This document shows positions 1 to 9,050 of a stretch of DNA of 64,000 nt, piece by piece (position 1 is the stretch's first letter; each line of letters begins with the position of its first letter). The notes beneath the pieces were generated by a model that had not been told where the DNA came from, ran no database searches, and saw nothing but the letters and a program-made list of their open reading frames with translations. A program made the translations under genes and the position numbers. The stretch is from Thermoanaerobacterium sp. CMT5567-10 (GTDB taxonomy: Bacteria; Bacillota; Thermoanaerobacteria; Thermoanaerobacterales; Thermoanaerobacteraceae), in the NCBI RefSeq assembly GCF_030534315.2, contig NZ_CP130558.2, positions 1,110,001-1,174,000 of the forward strand, given 5' to 3'.

Positions 1-849
1 AACAAAAGCATATCTAGGCTGCTTTGTAGATATTTTTATAGAACCTTTTGTACCGTATATCTCAAATCGCGTCTCTTCTTCTATATCCGCTGATATCCTA
101 GATGTCTCCACTGTCCCCCATGCACCATTCTGCATCTTAAAATATGCTTCTGTCCAGTCATCTACATCTACTTCTTCGTACGAATCAGATCCATTTGATG
201 TGGGTCTTTTCTTAAAATATGTCTCTGATCTTGCTTGCAATATCTTTACTTCTCCAAGCATAAACCTTATTGCATCCACAAGGTGAATTCCCAAGTCAAT
301 TACTGCTCCTCCACCAGATGTATCAAATCGCATTTTCCACGACATAGGTCTTTTAGGATTTAAATATCCAGAATGCAGCATTAAAGCTTTAAAATTTAAT
401 ATATCCCCAATTTCTCCATTGTTTATTAAGTCTCTCGCCTGATTTATTGCAGGCATAAATCTATACATAAGCGCCGCTTGGTTGATGACATTTTTCTCTT
501 TTGCCATACTCATCAATTCGAAAGCTTCATCACCATTTAATCCGATGGGCTTTTCAAGATAAATGTTTAAACCTTTTTTCATAACCTCAAGTGCCTGCTT
601 CTTGTGTAGATAGTTTGGAGTACATATATCGACAGCAGTAAGATCATTATCTCGCAAAAGTTCGTCTATTGTTTTTACACCACCTTCAAAAAAATACGGC
701 AGGTCATCTATGTTATTCTTGCAAACTTGACCAAATTTTACTTTGAAAGGTAATTTTTTAAAAATTAAAGGCATTGCAAAACAAGCAGTAGCATGAATTG
801 TTCCTATGTAACCAAGTCCTACAAAGCCTAATTTTATATCTTTTACCAT
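1..849 (-). CDS. Gfo/Idh/MocA family dehydrogenase, C-terminus cut by window edge
   Basis: This is an NAD(P)-dependent dehydrogenase of the Gfo/Idh/MocA family, which oxidises sugars, inositols or related polyols; the substrate cannot be told. The Rossmann start GFVGLGYIG lies at residues 8-16 and the family EKP signature at residues 99-101. A conserved GIHLVD stretch later supplies the catalytic histidine region. 283 codons are present and the end lies outside the window. The ATG at 849 is chosen because an AAAGGA ribosome site sits 8 bases upstream; the ATG at 858 would abut that site. It faces away from the rubredoxin gene. Confidence 0.9.
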   Translation of the reverse strand, partial: MVKDIKLGFVGLGYIGTIHATACFAMPLIFKKLPFKVKFGQVCKNNIDDLPYFFEGGVKTIDELLRDNDLTAVDICTPNYLHKKQALEVMKKGLNIYLEKPIGLNGDEAFELMSMAKEKNVINQAALMYRFMPAINQARDLINNGEIGDILNFKALMLHSGYLNPKRPMSWKMRFDTSGGGAVIDLGIHLVDAIRFMLGEVKILQARSETYFKKRPTSNGSDSYEEVDVDDWTEAYFKMQNGAWGTVETSRISADIEEETRFEIYGTKGSIKISTKQPRYAFV

Positions 850-1140
850 TATACTCATCCTTTACTCAAATTTTAGACAATATTTTGTAAATCTCTCTTA
901 AATTAATTATACTATACAATGCTATAAAATATAAAATTTGCAGGAGTAAAATGCAAAAATCTGAAAATAACCTACTACTTTTTATACAAATTATATACAA
1001 AACTAAATACATTTTATACCATAATAATAAATATATCGTTTAGCTTAAAATGGGTCTTAAAATCATTTTCAATATTGATTTTTTGTAAAGCATGCTGATA
1101 TAATATAATTACAAATATAAAAAAGAAAGGGTTGAGAAAC

Positions 1141-1299
1141 ATGGAAAAATGGCAATGCACAGTTTGTGGATACATATACGATCCAGAAGTTGGCGATCCA
1201 ACACAAAACATACCGCCAGGAACAAAATTTGAAGATTTACCAGATGATTGGGTGTGCCCTGACTGTGGTGTAGGAAAGGATCAATTTGAGAAGATATAA
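1141..1299 (+). CDS. rubredoxin
   Basis: This is a 52-residue rubredoxin, a small cytoplasmic one-electron carrier with a single iron held by four cysteines. The two knuckles are CTVCG (C6, C9) and CPDCG (C39, C42), with the usual aromatic residues W4, Y11, Y13 and W37. Length matches the family. A purine-rich AAAGGG ribosome site lies just upstream of the ATG at 1141. It stands alone between divergent and convergent neighbours. In anaerobic clostridia rubredoxins usually feed superoxide/peroxide reduction or diiron flavoproteins; the partner here is not encoded nearby. Confidence 0.97.
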   Translation: MEKWQCTVCGYIYDPEVGDPTQNIPPGTKFEDLPDDWVCPDCGVGKDQFEKI

Positions 1300-1303
1300 A
1301 AAT

Positions 1304-1327
1304 AGGAGCTTATGCTCCTTGTTTTTT
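1304..1327. terminator. terminator between rubredoxin and nadC
   Basis: Stem AGGAGC/GCTCCT with loop TTAT, followed by a T-run on the plus strand. T-richness on the other side means it may also end the nad operon arriving from the right. Confidence 0.75.
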
Positions 1328-1378
1328 ACTACTTTTACATGATATCACCACATGGTTATCGTTCCACTTAAAATATTT

Positions 1379-2221
1379 TTATAAATTGTAACTTATATCA
1401 AGTGCTTTCACAGAATGTGTTATTGCACCTATCGATATTATATCTACACCTGTTTTAGCAACATCTAATATATTGCTTTCGTTTATATTCCCTGATGCCT
1501 CTAATATTGCTCTACCATTAGTTATTTCAACTGCTTCTTTCATCATGTCGATGGTCATATTATCAAGCATAATAATATCTGCACCGTATTTTAATGCTTC
1601 CTTCAGCTCATGTATAGTTTCTACCTCAATTTCTACTTTTTTTGTATGAGATACTTCCCCTTTTATCTTTGTTAGTGCATTTTTAATTCCTCCAACAGCT
1701 TTTATGTGATTATCTTTTATCAAAATTCCATCTGATAAATTATATCTATGATTGACTCCACCACCTACTGAAACTGCATACTTGTCAAAATATCTTAATC
1801 CTGGCATAGTTTTACGTGTATCTGTCAATCTTGCATTCGTTCCTTTAATCATATCCGAAAGTTTTTTTACATATGTGGCAATGCCAGACATCCTCTGTAT
1901 GAGATTCAATGCGACCCTTTCAGCTTTAAGACATGAATTTAGATCACCGTAAGTTTCTAATATTAAATCTCCTTTTTTTATTGCTTCCCCATCTTTAAAA
2001 TATTTTTTATACTCTATATCACTGTCAATTGTATTAAAAACCATTAGAAAAACATCAATCCCTGCTATTATCCCATCATTTTTTGCGTACACGTAACCTT
2101 TCGATTTTGTGCCTTTTGGCACAAGCATATCAGTAGTTATATCACCCCATGTTAAATCTTCCAGAAGATAACTATCTATTAACCTTTGCGCTATCAATCT
2201 GTCTATCAAAATAAATTTCAT
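1379..2221 (-). CDS. nadC: nicotinate-nucleotide pyrophosphorylase (quinolinate phosphoribosyltransferase)
   Basis: NadC converts quinolinate and PRPP to nicotinate mononucleotide, the third step of de novo NAD synthesis. At 280 residues it has normal length. Seen motifs are TRKTMPG (135-141), GGGVNHR (153-159) and KDNH (169-172), which bind quinolinate and PRPP. It is the last gene of nadA-nadB-nadC. The given start overlaps nadB by 50 bases, and its AAAGGAG site touches the ATG, so translation may really begin at the TTG codon 5. No other oddity is seen. Confidence 0.95.
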   Translation of the reverse strand: MKFILIDRLIAQRLIDSYLLEDLTWGDITTDMLVPKGTKSKGYVYAKNDGIIAGIDVFLMVFNTIDSDIEYKKYFKDGEAIKKGDLILETYGDLNSCLKAERVALNLIQRMSGIATYVKKLSDMIKGTNARLTDTRKTMPGLRYFDKYAVSVGGGVNHRYNLSDGILIKDNHIKAVGGIKNALTKIKGEVSHTKKVEIEVETIHELKEALKYGADIIMLDNMTIDMMKEAVEITNGRAILEASGNINESNILDVAKTGVDIISIGAITHSVKALDISYNL

Positions 2222-3776
2222 CTCCTTTTATCAATATATGTTTTCTATACACTTCATTTCTATCAGGATAATCTAATCTGTAATGGCTTCCTCGACTTTC
2301 TTTTCTTAATAAAGCAGACATAACCATGTATTTGCTTATGGTGTACAGGCTCAAAAGTTCATTTTTTTCTCTGTCATCTGCATTTATATCTAATATGCTT
2401 CCATGCAGCGTAATCCAATTTAGCATCGCTTTTAAACTGCTTTCACTTCTTATTATGCCGGCATTTTGCTCCATAAGACACTGCAATTCATATTTTATCC
2501 CTTCAACATCAATTTCTCTGTCTACCTTGTTATTATTAAAAAAATGAGATGGAGTGACCTTAATATTTAAATACTTTTTTGAATCATTTACTGCCTGTGT
2601 TGAAAAGACTAGCCCCTCCAGCAGTGAATTGCTGGCAAGCCTATTTGCTCCCTGTACACCTGTACAAGCACATTCACCACATGCGTACAATCTCTTTATC
2701 GTCGTCTCACCATTCAAATCTGTAGCTATGCCACCCATATAATAATGAGCAGCTGGCGAAACAGGTATATAATCTTTTTCAATGTCGATACCCATTTCTT
2801 CAAGTTTGCTGTAAATTGAAGGAAAACGCTTTTTAAATAAATCTTTCCCAATATTTGACACATCTAAATATACATAATCTAAATTGCTTTTATTAATTTC
2901 GCTTAATATCGCTCTTGACACTATATCTCTAGGAGCAAGCTCATTTAATTTGTGGTAGAAAGGCATAAATCGTACTCCTTTTTCGTTCCTGAGTATCCCG
3001 CCTTCTCCTCTAACTGCCTCTGATATGAGAAACCTTTCCCTTGTTTTTCCATGCAATGCAGTCGGATGAAACTGCATGAATTCCATGTCTTTTAAAACTG
3101 CTCCTTGCCTTGCTGCAATAGAGATACCATCGCCAGTTGAAGTCTTAGGGTTTGTGGTATTTAAAAACAGATTTCCTGCACCACCAGTAGCCAATATCAC
3201 AACTTTAGCCCATACAATAAAAAACTTACCTTCGCTTAAGTTTTTTACCAAAACGCCTTTTACCGTATTGTCGTCAACCAGCAAATCCAGTGCTAAAGTA
3301 TTCTCAAATATTTTTACTCCACTTAAAGCATCAATGAGTGAATCTATTATTTCTTTACCTGTATAATCACCCGCATGAATTATCCGATTATGTGAATGTG
3401 CTCCTTCTCTGCCTAATTCTAACTTACCGTCTTTTTTATCAAATTCAACTCCAATCTTAAGAAGGCGATTAATATTTGATGGTGCCTCTTTAACCAAAAT
3501 CTCAACAGCGTCTTTATCGCACAAACCTGCACCTGCATAGATTGTATCCTCTATATGTGACTTGAAGCTATCAATTTCAGATATTACACAGGCAATTCCA
3601 CCTTGTGCTAGTAACGAATTGGAATCTGACAATTTATCTTTTGTTATTAGAAAAACTTCTCCATAATCTTTTGCTAAATAGGCTGCATTAAGCCCTGCAA
3701 TTCCGCTACCCACTATTACATAATCACTTATAAAGCTTTCAATATCATTGGAATCAAAATTTACGCTGTAACTCAT
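2172..3776 (-). CDS. nadB: L-aspartate oxidase
   Basis: NadB is an FAD flavoprotein oxidising L-aspartate to iminoaspartate, which NadA condenses with dihydroxyacetone phosphate. The dinucleotide-binding motif GSGIAGLNAA starts at residue 23. REGAHSHNRIIHAGD and HPTALHG, typical of the succinate dehydrogenase/fumarate reductase flavoprotein family, follow. Length 534 is normal. The start overlaps the nadA stop by four bases (ATGA), so the two are translationally coupled. In anaerobes fumarate can serve as electron acceptor; that is family knowledge, not shown here. Confidence 0.95.
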   Translation of the reverse strand: MSYSVNFDSNDIESFISDYVIVGSGIAGLNAAYLAKDYGEVFLITKDKLSDSNSLLAQGGIACVISEIDSFKSHIEDTIYAGAGLCDKDAVEILVKEAPSNINRLLKIGVEFDKKDGKLELGREGAHSHNRIIHAGDYTGKEIIDSLIDALSGVKIFENTLALDLLVDDNTVKGVLVKNLSEGKFFIVWAKVVILATGGAGNLFLNTTNPKTSTGDGISIAARQGAVLKDMEFMQFHPTALHGKTRERFLISEAVRGEGGILRNEKGVRFMPFYHKLNELAPRDIVSRAILSEINKSNLDYVYLDVSNIGKDLFKKRFPSIYSKLEEMGIDIEKDYIPVSPAAHYYMGGIATDLNGETTIKRLYACGECACTGVQGANRLASNSLLEGLVFSTQAVNDSKKYLNIKVTPSHFFNNNKVDREIDVEGIKYELQCLMEQNAGIIRSESSLKAMLNWITLHGSILDINADDREKNELLSLYTISKYMVMSALLRKESRGSHYRLDYPDRNEVYRKHILIKGDEIYFDRQIDSAKVNR

Positions 3777-4681
3777 TTTATTTCTAACATCCTTTCTATT
3801 GGGATAATAGCTTTTTCTCTCACATCATCGGAAACTCTTACCTCAGGCTTCATGTTAATAAGGCTATATAAGACATCTTCAATTTTCGTCTTTTTCATAT
3901 TAGGACATATTAACTTATTGGAAGGCAATATAAATTTTTTATCCGGATATTTTTGTTGAAGCTGATGAAGTATACCATCTTCAGTACAGATTATGAATTC
4001 TTTTACAGCACTTGAAGCAACATATTTAATCATTCCAGACGTAGAAAATACTCCATCTGCAATATCTAACACTTCTTCTCTGCATTCAGGATGCGCAATA
4101 ACTTTTGCATTGGGATATCTTTCTTTGGTTAAGAGAACTTCTTCAACAGTCAATTTATTATGTGTGTTGCAATATCCTTGCCACAATATCAATTTCCTAC
4201 CTGTCATTTTTTCCACATAACGGCCCAAGTTTTTATCAGGTACGAAAATTATCTCTCTATCTTTAGGTATAGTATTTACAACTTTTACTGCATTTGCAGA
4301 TGTACAGCATATATCGCTTAATGTTTTAACATCTGCTGTTGTATTGACATAGCTTACGACGTAAGCTTCAGGATACTCTTCCTTTAATTTTTTTAGTCCT
4401 TCATAATCAGCCATTTCAGCCATTGGACAACCAGCACCTATATTAGGAAGCAATACTATCTTGTCAGGTGATAGTATACTAGCAGTTTCAGCCATAAAGT
4501 GAACACCACAAAATACTACAACATCCGCTTTTGTGTCTGCCGCTTTTCTCGATAGCTCCAATGAATCTCCAATAAAATCAGCAATATCTTGTATCTCTGG
4601 CCTTTGATAAAAGTGACTTAATATAATCGCGTTTCGCTTTTTCTTCAAATCATTTATTTCATTTAAAATGTTATTATCCAT
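3773..4681 (-). CDS. nadA: quinolinate synthase
   Basis: NadA is a [4Fe-4S] enzyme making quinolinate from iminoaspartate and dihydroxyacetone phosphate. The three cluster cysteines of the 300-residue class are visible as C85 (GAGCPM), C171 (GYCNTH) and C259 (ICPNMK). It is the first gene of the nad operon, with a GGGGAAA-type ribosome site before the ATG. A sigma-A-like promoter lies about 30-60 bases upstream. Length 302 is normal and the frame is intact. Confidence 0.96.
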   Translation of the reverse strand: MDNNILNEINDLKKKRNAIILSHFYQRPEIQDIADFIGDSLELSRKAADTKADVVVFCGVHFMAETASILSPDKIVLLPNIGAGCPMAEMADYEGLKKLKEEYPEAYVVSYVNTTADVKTLSDICCTSANAVKVVNTIPKDREIIFVPDKNLGRYVEKMTGRKLILWQGYCNTHNKLTVEEVLLTKERYPNAKVIAHPECREEVLDIADGVFSTSGMIKYVASSAVKEFIICTEDGILHQLQQKYPDKKFILPSNKLICPNMKKTKIEDVLYSLINMKPEVRVSDDVREKAIIPIERMLEIK

Positions 4682-4711
4682 TTATATTTCCCCTTTTATA
4701 AATTTAATAAT

Positions 4712-4740
4712 ATTTTAACACTTGTAAAAACTATTGTCTA
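4712..4740 (-). promoter_or_regulatory. promoter of nadABC
   Basis: On the minus strand TAGACA (4735-4740) and TAAAAT (4712-4717) are separated by 17 bases, a good sigma-A arrangement. The start would lie close to the nadA ribosome site. A NiaR-type repressor often controls this operon in Firmicutes, but I could not assign its operator. Confidence 0.6.
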
Positions 4741-4816
4741 TATTGATGTATATACATTAGGATGTATTCCATATTCTAACTTAATGCTTAAAGTTTTTTA
4801 ATAGGCAAAAAAGAAA

Positions 4817-4871
4817 GTTCACCATAAGTGTCGAATATGGCAGTAAACCAATTCCAACAAATGTGGTGAAC
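4817..4871. repeat. isolated inverted repeat, possible miniature element relic
   Basis: GTTCACCA (4817-4824) and TGGTGAAC (4864-4871) form a perfect 8-bp inverted repeat around 39 bases of mixed sequence. It lies in the gap between nadA and amt. It could be a transposon-end relic or a weak hairpin; no T-run follows. Confidence 0.35.
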
Positions 4872-4983
4872 CTACACAAATATAAATACTTTCCATTTTC
4901 TATATTACTAGTTTTGAAACTTTTAATTAACTTCTACATCATGTTTCAGACTTTTATCTATATACCATAAAATATAATTTGAG

Positions 4984-6261
4984 TTACGAATTAATTGATC
5001 TTTCTGCTATACTTTGCGGTTTTAGCATGAAATCACCATATGCTACAGAACCATGTTCTCCTAAATCCAATCCATCAATTTCTTCCTCAGACGACGCTCT
5101 AAGACCTACTGTAGCTTTAATTATACTAAAGAGTATCGTTGTAGTAAGTATTGTCCAAACAAATACTGAAACAACGCCAGTTATTTGTGTGATTAAAAGT
5201 TTTAATCCTCCACCAAAAAATAGCCCCCCATCAGTTGCAAGTAAACCAACCATTATTGTTCCAAATGCACCGCAAACTGCATGTACAGATATAGCTCCTA
5301 CTGGGTCATCTATTTTTACCACTTTATCGAAAAATTCTACAGCTACTATTACTAATATTCCAGCTAGTGCTCCAATGATAACAGAAGATGTTGGATTTAC
5401 TGCCGCTGTTCCTGCAGTTATTGCAACAAGACCCGCTAATACTCCATTTAAAGTCATGCTAACATCAGGTTTTTTGTATTTTAACCATGTAAATATCATA
5501 GATGCTACCCCTCCAGATGCCGCAGCCAAATTTGTCGTTACTGCTATGTGACCTATCATATTAGTAGTACCAGAAAGTGTACTTCCCGGGTTAAATCCGA
5601 ACCATCCAAACCATAATATGAAAACACCTAATGCGCCGAGAGTAATGCTATGACCGGGAATGGCATTAACCTTCCCATCCTTTGTATATTTACCGATTCG
5701 TGGTCCAATAATTTTTGCACCTACAAGTGCACTCCATCCGCCAACTGAGTGTACAACAGTTGAACCAGCAAAGTCTATAAAACCCATTTTAGACAACCAG
5801 CCTCCACCCCATGCCCAATGGCCTACGATAGGGTAGATTATTAGTGAGATTACTGCACTATATATACAGTATGCAATAAATTTAGTCCTTTCAGCCATAG
5901 CACCTGACACAATAGTTGCTGCTGTAGCAGCAAAAACCGTTTGAAAAATTAAAAATGAAGTTATAGGTATTTTAAGACCAAGGTGATCAAAGTTTCCACT
6001 AAGAAAGAAACCAGAGCTTCCAAATAATCCTCCTACATCTTTACCAAACATTAACGCAAATCCTACAGCCCAAAAGAATAAAGAACCAATACAAAAGTCC
6101 ATTAAATTTTTCATAACAATATTCCCTGCATTTTTAGCTCTTGTAAAACCTGTTTCCACCATAGCAAAACCTGCTTGCATGAAAAATACTAAGAATGCTG
6201 CAACCAATACCCATACATTATCGATAGCAACTGCTAATGAATCCAAAGTTAAATTTTCCAT
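4984..6261 (-). CDS. amt: ammonium transporter Amt
   Basis: An integral membrane channel of the Amt/MEP/Rh family that carries ammonium into the cell. About eleven hydrophobic helices are visible. Family signatures are present: the early VFFMQAGFAMVETGF stretch, GHWAWGGGWL, and the conserved HSVGGWSALVGA segment that gives the Amt phenylalanine/histidine pore environment. The C-terminal cytoplasmic tail is normal. The ATG at 6261 has a GAGAGGGG ribosome site nine bases off; a TTG nine bases earlier overlaps that site. No glnK follows, unlike many amt loci. Confidence 0.95.
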   Translation of the reverse strand: MENLTLDSLAVAIDNVWVLVAAFLVFFMQAGFAMVETGFTRAKNAGNIVMKNLMDFCIGSLFFWAVGFALMFGKDVGGLFGSSGFFLSGNFDHLGLKIPITSFLIFQTVFAATAATIVSGAMAERTKFIAYCIYSAVISLIIYPIVGHWAWGGGWLSKMGFIDFAGSTVVHSVGGWSALVGAKIIGPRIGKYTKDGKVNAIPGHSITLGALGVFILWFGWFGFNPGSTLSGTTNMIGHIAVTTNLAAASGGVASMIFTWLKYKKPDVSMTLNGVLAGLVAITAGTAAVNPTSSVIIGALAGILVIVAVEFFDKVVKIDDPVGAISVHAVCGAFGTIMVGLLATDGGLFFGGGLKLLITQITGVVSVFVWTILTTTILFSIIKATVGLRASSEEEIDGLDLGEHGSVAYGDFMLKPQSIAERSINS

Positions 6262-6557
6262 ACTTCTCAACCCCTCTCATAAAATATAAATTGTTAAAAA
6301 ATTTAACTTCCATATCTTTTCAACTTAACCATCCCCCTTTATTAAAAAATTAAGGTGCTTATCTGCAAGATAAAGCACCTTTGCTTTTTAAAGTATTTTA
6401 CTATAAAGCAATCATATATGGTAATTGCTTTAAAAACTACCTATGTGTCACAAATAATGCATCATCGCATTATTATAAAAATAAACGCTCTAATATGTGA
6501 GATTAACCTCATATATTAGAGCGTCTTTGCTCTGTCACTTTAAAGTATAAATTATTT
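6262..6557 (-). promoter_or_regulatory. long structured amt leader with terminator-like hairpins
   Basis: Read on the minus strand, the leader is about 290 bases. It has a long stem at 6484-6523 (ACGCTCTAATAT arm, six-base loop), a small hairpin at 6458-6477 (six-base loop GATGAT) and an AAAGCAAT/ATTGCTTT stem at 6406-6433. Last comes a strong hairpin at 6351-6382 followed by T-rich sequence, which is terminator-like and lies before the amt ribosome site. This layout suggests attenuation. The class is not recognised; the loops do not match the A..G ANTAR hexaloop. Confidence 0.5.
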
Positions 6558-6563
6558 AATATT

Positions 6564-6592
6564 ATTATACCTATAGCTTTTGTATATGTCAA
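6564..6592 (-). promoter_or_regulatory. consensus promoter of amt
   Basis: On the minus strand a perfect TTGACA (6587-6592) and perfect TATAAT (6564-6569) are 17 bases apart. Transcription would start near 6557, leaving the long amt leader. Confidence 0.85.
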
Positions 6593-6666
6593 TAAAAAAA
6601 TTTAAGTTGTAAGCTATAATTATAAAAACTTTTTAAAATTAATGTAGCCATAAATTAATAATTATT

Positions 6667-6694
6667 TTGTTATACAAAGATTTTATTGTATAAT
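6667..6694 (+). promoter_or_regulatory. probable promoter of the DUF2148 gene
   Basis: TTGTTA (6667-6672) and TATAAT (6689-6694) with a 16-base spacer. This gives a leader of about 165 bases before the gene at 6867. The later leader (about 6788-6835) contains small stems such as AAGAG/CTCTT and CTTC/GAAG; I cannot name it. Confidence 0.5.
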
Positions 6695-6866
6695 TTTCTT
6701 AGGCATAACTAAGTTCATACATAATACATTGTTATATATTTTTTAAACTTATTACTAAATAAAAATATATTTGTAGCAAAATACTTAGGGGCTAACTTTC
6801 TTCGCGTAGGTAGAAGAGTCAACCTCTTGTATAAACAATTTTTATAAGGAGGTTTAATAGCTTATC

Positions 6867-7382
6867 ATGGATGTTATTGAATTAGCTGCTGAACTTATGT
6901 CATTATCAGCAAGAACAGCGCCGAAAGCTTCTGGTCAAGATTTTATTGAAACAAAAGTTGTAACTGGTGACGATTTGAAAAGACTTAATGAAGATATGGT
7001 AAAATATGGTACTGAATCCGGAAAGAAAAACTTCGACAGAGATGGAAAAAATGTTGAAAGGTCTGGTGCCGTCCTGCTTATATCTTTAAACAAACCTAAA
7101 AAAGCAGGCCTCAACTGTGGCGCATGCGGTTACAACAAATGCGACCAGTTACCTGACTTCAAAAAAGGAACGGAATTTGACGGTCCGATATGTGCATGGA
7201 GGCTTATAGATCTGGGAATAGCAATTGGATCTGCTGTTAAGACAGCAAGCATGCTGAATGTCGACAATAGAATAATGTATAGAATTGGCATCAGTGCAAA
7301 GAGATTGAATTTAATTGACGGTGAAATTGTAGTAGGTATACCGCTATCAGCAACAGGTAAAAACATATATTTTGATAGATGA
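6867..7382 (+). CDS. DUF2148 ferredoxin-domain protein
   Basis: A 171-residue cytoplasmic protein of the DUF2148 family, seen in strict anaerobes and of unknown reaction. It has a compact cysteine group, CGACGYNKC (C84, C87, C92), plus C109, suggesting one iron-sulfur cluster. The second half is helical and rich in small residues. AAGGAGG precedes the start by about 14 bases, slightly far but the best available. The gene is monocistronic between a promoter and a strong terminator. Confidence 0.85.
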   Translation: MDVIELAAELMSLSARTAPKASGQDFIETKVVTGDDLKRLNEDMVKYGTESGKKNFDRDGKNVERSGAVLLISLNKPKKAGLNCGACGYNKCDQLPDFKKGTEFDGPICAWRLIDLGIAIGSAVKTASMLNVDNRIMYRIGISAKRLNLIDGEIVVGIPLSATGKNIYFDR

Positions 7383-7421
7383 TTTTTAGGGACATAACAG
7401 AAATGTTGTGTCCCTAAAAAT
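7382..7421. terminator. strong bidirectional terminator
   Basis: A 17-bp stem, arms 7382-7398 and 7405-7421 (core TTAGGGACATAAC), with a six-base loop. T-runs lie on both sides, so it ends both the DUF2148 gene and the yitT-type gene. Confidence 0.9.
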
Positions 7422-7424
7422 TTA

Positions 7425-8270
7425 TCACATGTTTCTAAATCCTTCTCCCAAAACTTCGTGAGCAGTTGATAAAATAACAAATGCCTTAGGATCAATTTTT
7501 TTAACGACATTTCTAAGTGTTGTTACTTCGCTTCTATTTACTACAACAAGCAAAACATTTTTTTCTTGTTTAGAATATCCTCCAACTCCTTTTAATTCAG
7601 TTACTCCTCTATCCATGTCGTACAATATAGATTTACTTATTTCGTCATATTTATCCGAAATTATTATAGCAATCCTTTCGTAATCTGTTCCTTCCTGTAT
7701 GACATCTATAACTTTTATAGCAATAAATTCTGTTGCAAGTGCGTATAAGGCAAGTTCAGGGCTAAACTCAATTCCAGCCAATGCTATGATTATGAAATCT
7801 ATAATCAACAGGATTCTTCCAACTGTTAAAAATGGTATGTATTTATGTAGAGTCATAGCTGCCAGATCGGTGCCTCCTGTCGTCGCACCGTATTTTATAA
7901 CGATTCCAAGGCCTAAACCCATAATAAGCCCACCGTACACTGCAGCAAGCATGGCATTATGTGTCAATGGCTTCAAAAATGCCAGCGCATCAATCGAAAC
8001 ACCAAGAAGCAGTGTTGAATACAATGTTTTAGCACCAAAGACAGAACCCAGGACTTTTATTGATATCAAAAAAAGAGGAATATTAATAAGGAGCGTCACT
8101 GCTCCTACAGGCCATTTAAAAATATGATTTAAAACGATGGCAAGTCCGCTTACACCACCTGGCGCAATTTGATTCGGTATCAAAAATAAATCAAGGGACA
8201 AAGTAAGAAGCAACGTTCCTATTGTAATCCATATAAAATCAATTATAATCTTTTTTAATTTTTGGCTCAT
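7425..8270 (-). CDS. YitT-family membrane protein (DUF161 + DUF2179)
   Basis: A 281-residue integral membrane protein of the YitT family. About five to six transmembrane helices fill residues 10-180, including the conserved IPNQIAPGGVSGLA turn after helix 1. A soluble DUF2179 domain follows (about 220-275), with the RGVTELKGVGGYS signature. The family's transport role is not established. It is the last gene of the DUF5693-csaB-tagA run, 38 bases after tagA, and may be co-transcribed. Confidence 0.88.
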   Translation of the reverse strand: MSQKLKKIIIDFIWITIGTLLLTLSLDLFLIPNQIAPGGVSGLAIVLNHIFKWPVGAVTLLINIPLFLISIKVLGSVFGAKTLYSTLLLGVSIDALAFLKPLTHNAMLAAVYGGLIMGLGLGIVIKYGATTGGTDLAAMTLHKYIPFLTVGRILLIIDFIIIALAGIEFSPELALYALATEFIAIKVIDVIQEGTDYERIAIIISDKYDEISKSILYDMDRGVTELKGVGGYSKQEKNVLLVVVNRSEVTTLRNVVKKIDPKAFVILSTAHEVLGEGFRNM

Positions 8271-8308
8271 ACAATTACCTGTCCTTTCTTACTTTATGCT
8301 AAATACTA

Positions 8309-9037
8309 TTAAGACTTTTTCGAAAAGAACACTTTAACTGCAAATTTGGGCAGTGCCATCATGCGTTTATATCTCCAAGGCTCTTTCATTAAACGATAGA
8401 ACCATTCCAGTCCTAACTTCCTATATATCTCAGGTGCACGTGTAACTTTACCTGCAATTACATCAAAACTACCTCCAACGCCTATTGCTACTTTTGCATT
8501 CAGTTTATTCCTGTTTTTATAAATCCATTTTTCCTGTTTAGGCGCCCCTAATGCTACAAAAAGCAAATCAGTCTTCTTTTCGTTTATATCATTTATAATC
8601 TCTTCTTCATCTATTTCGCTGAAATATCCATCGTGGAACCCAACTATATCGATACCCTGATATCGGCTTTTTAAATTTAGATACGCACCCTTTACAACAT
8701 CTGCTTTAGCACCAAGAAGATATATTTTATAATGCTTCAGCGATGCTATCTTTATCAATTCCATCATGAGATCAAATCCAGCAACCCGCTCTGGCAACTC
8801 CTCTTTATATATCTTTGATGCAAAAATAACACCGCTGCCATCAGGAACATTCAAATCAGTTTTATTTAATATTTCCTTATATTCGTCATCATTCTGTGCC
8901 ATCATTACAATCTCAGCATTTGGAGTCGCAACAATGTGAAGCCTGTCCTCCAATAAGAAATTTTCTACAATATCAACTGCATTTTTCATCGTAACTTTAT
9001 CTATTGGTACACCGAATATTACAAATCTATCAGCCAT
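8309..9037 (-). CDS. tagA: WecG/TagA/CpsF glycosyltransferase
   Basis: A GT26 glycosyltransferase which in the family adds N-acetylmannosamine to undecaprenyl-diphosphate-GlcNAc, forming the linkage unit of wall polymers. The catalytic motif ATPNAEIV (T38, N40) and the base D66 in VPDGSGV are present. GAPKQEKWI and the C-terminal GLEWFYRLMKEPWRYKR tail, which anchors the enzyme to the membrane, are also seen. Length 242 is normal. It starts 13 bases after csaB and belongs to its operon. The exact polymer in this organism is inferred. Confidence 0.92.
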   Translation of the reverse strand: MADRFVIFGVPIDKVTMKNAVDIVENFLLEDRLHIVATPNAEIVMMAQNDDEYKEILNKTDLNVPDGSGVIFASKIYKEELPERVAGFDLMMELIKIASLKHYKIYLLGAKADVVKGAYLNLKSRYQGIDIVGFHDGYFSEIDEEEIINDINEKKTDLLFVALGAPKQEKWIYKNRNKLNAKVAIGVGGSFDVIAGKVTRAPEIYRKLGLEWFYRLMKEPWRYKRMMALPKFAVKVFFSKKS

Positions 9038-9050
9038 TTTTTACACCCCA

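Noticed and set aside
4979-5551. Plus-strand ORF inside amt
   Set aside because: It is antisense to a clear Amt coding frame and lacks a protein-like pattern.
6262-6557. ANTAR-type antiterminator hairpins before amt
   Set aside because: The hexaloops are GTTAAT and GATGAT on the transcript and lack A at position 1 with G at position 4.
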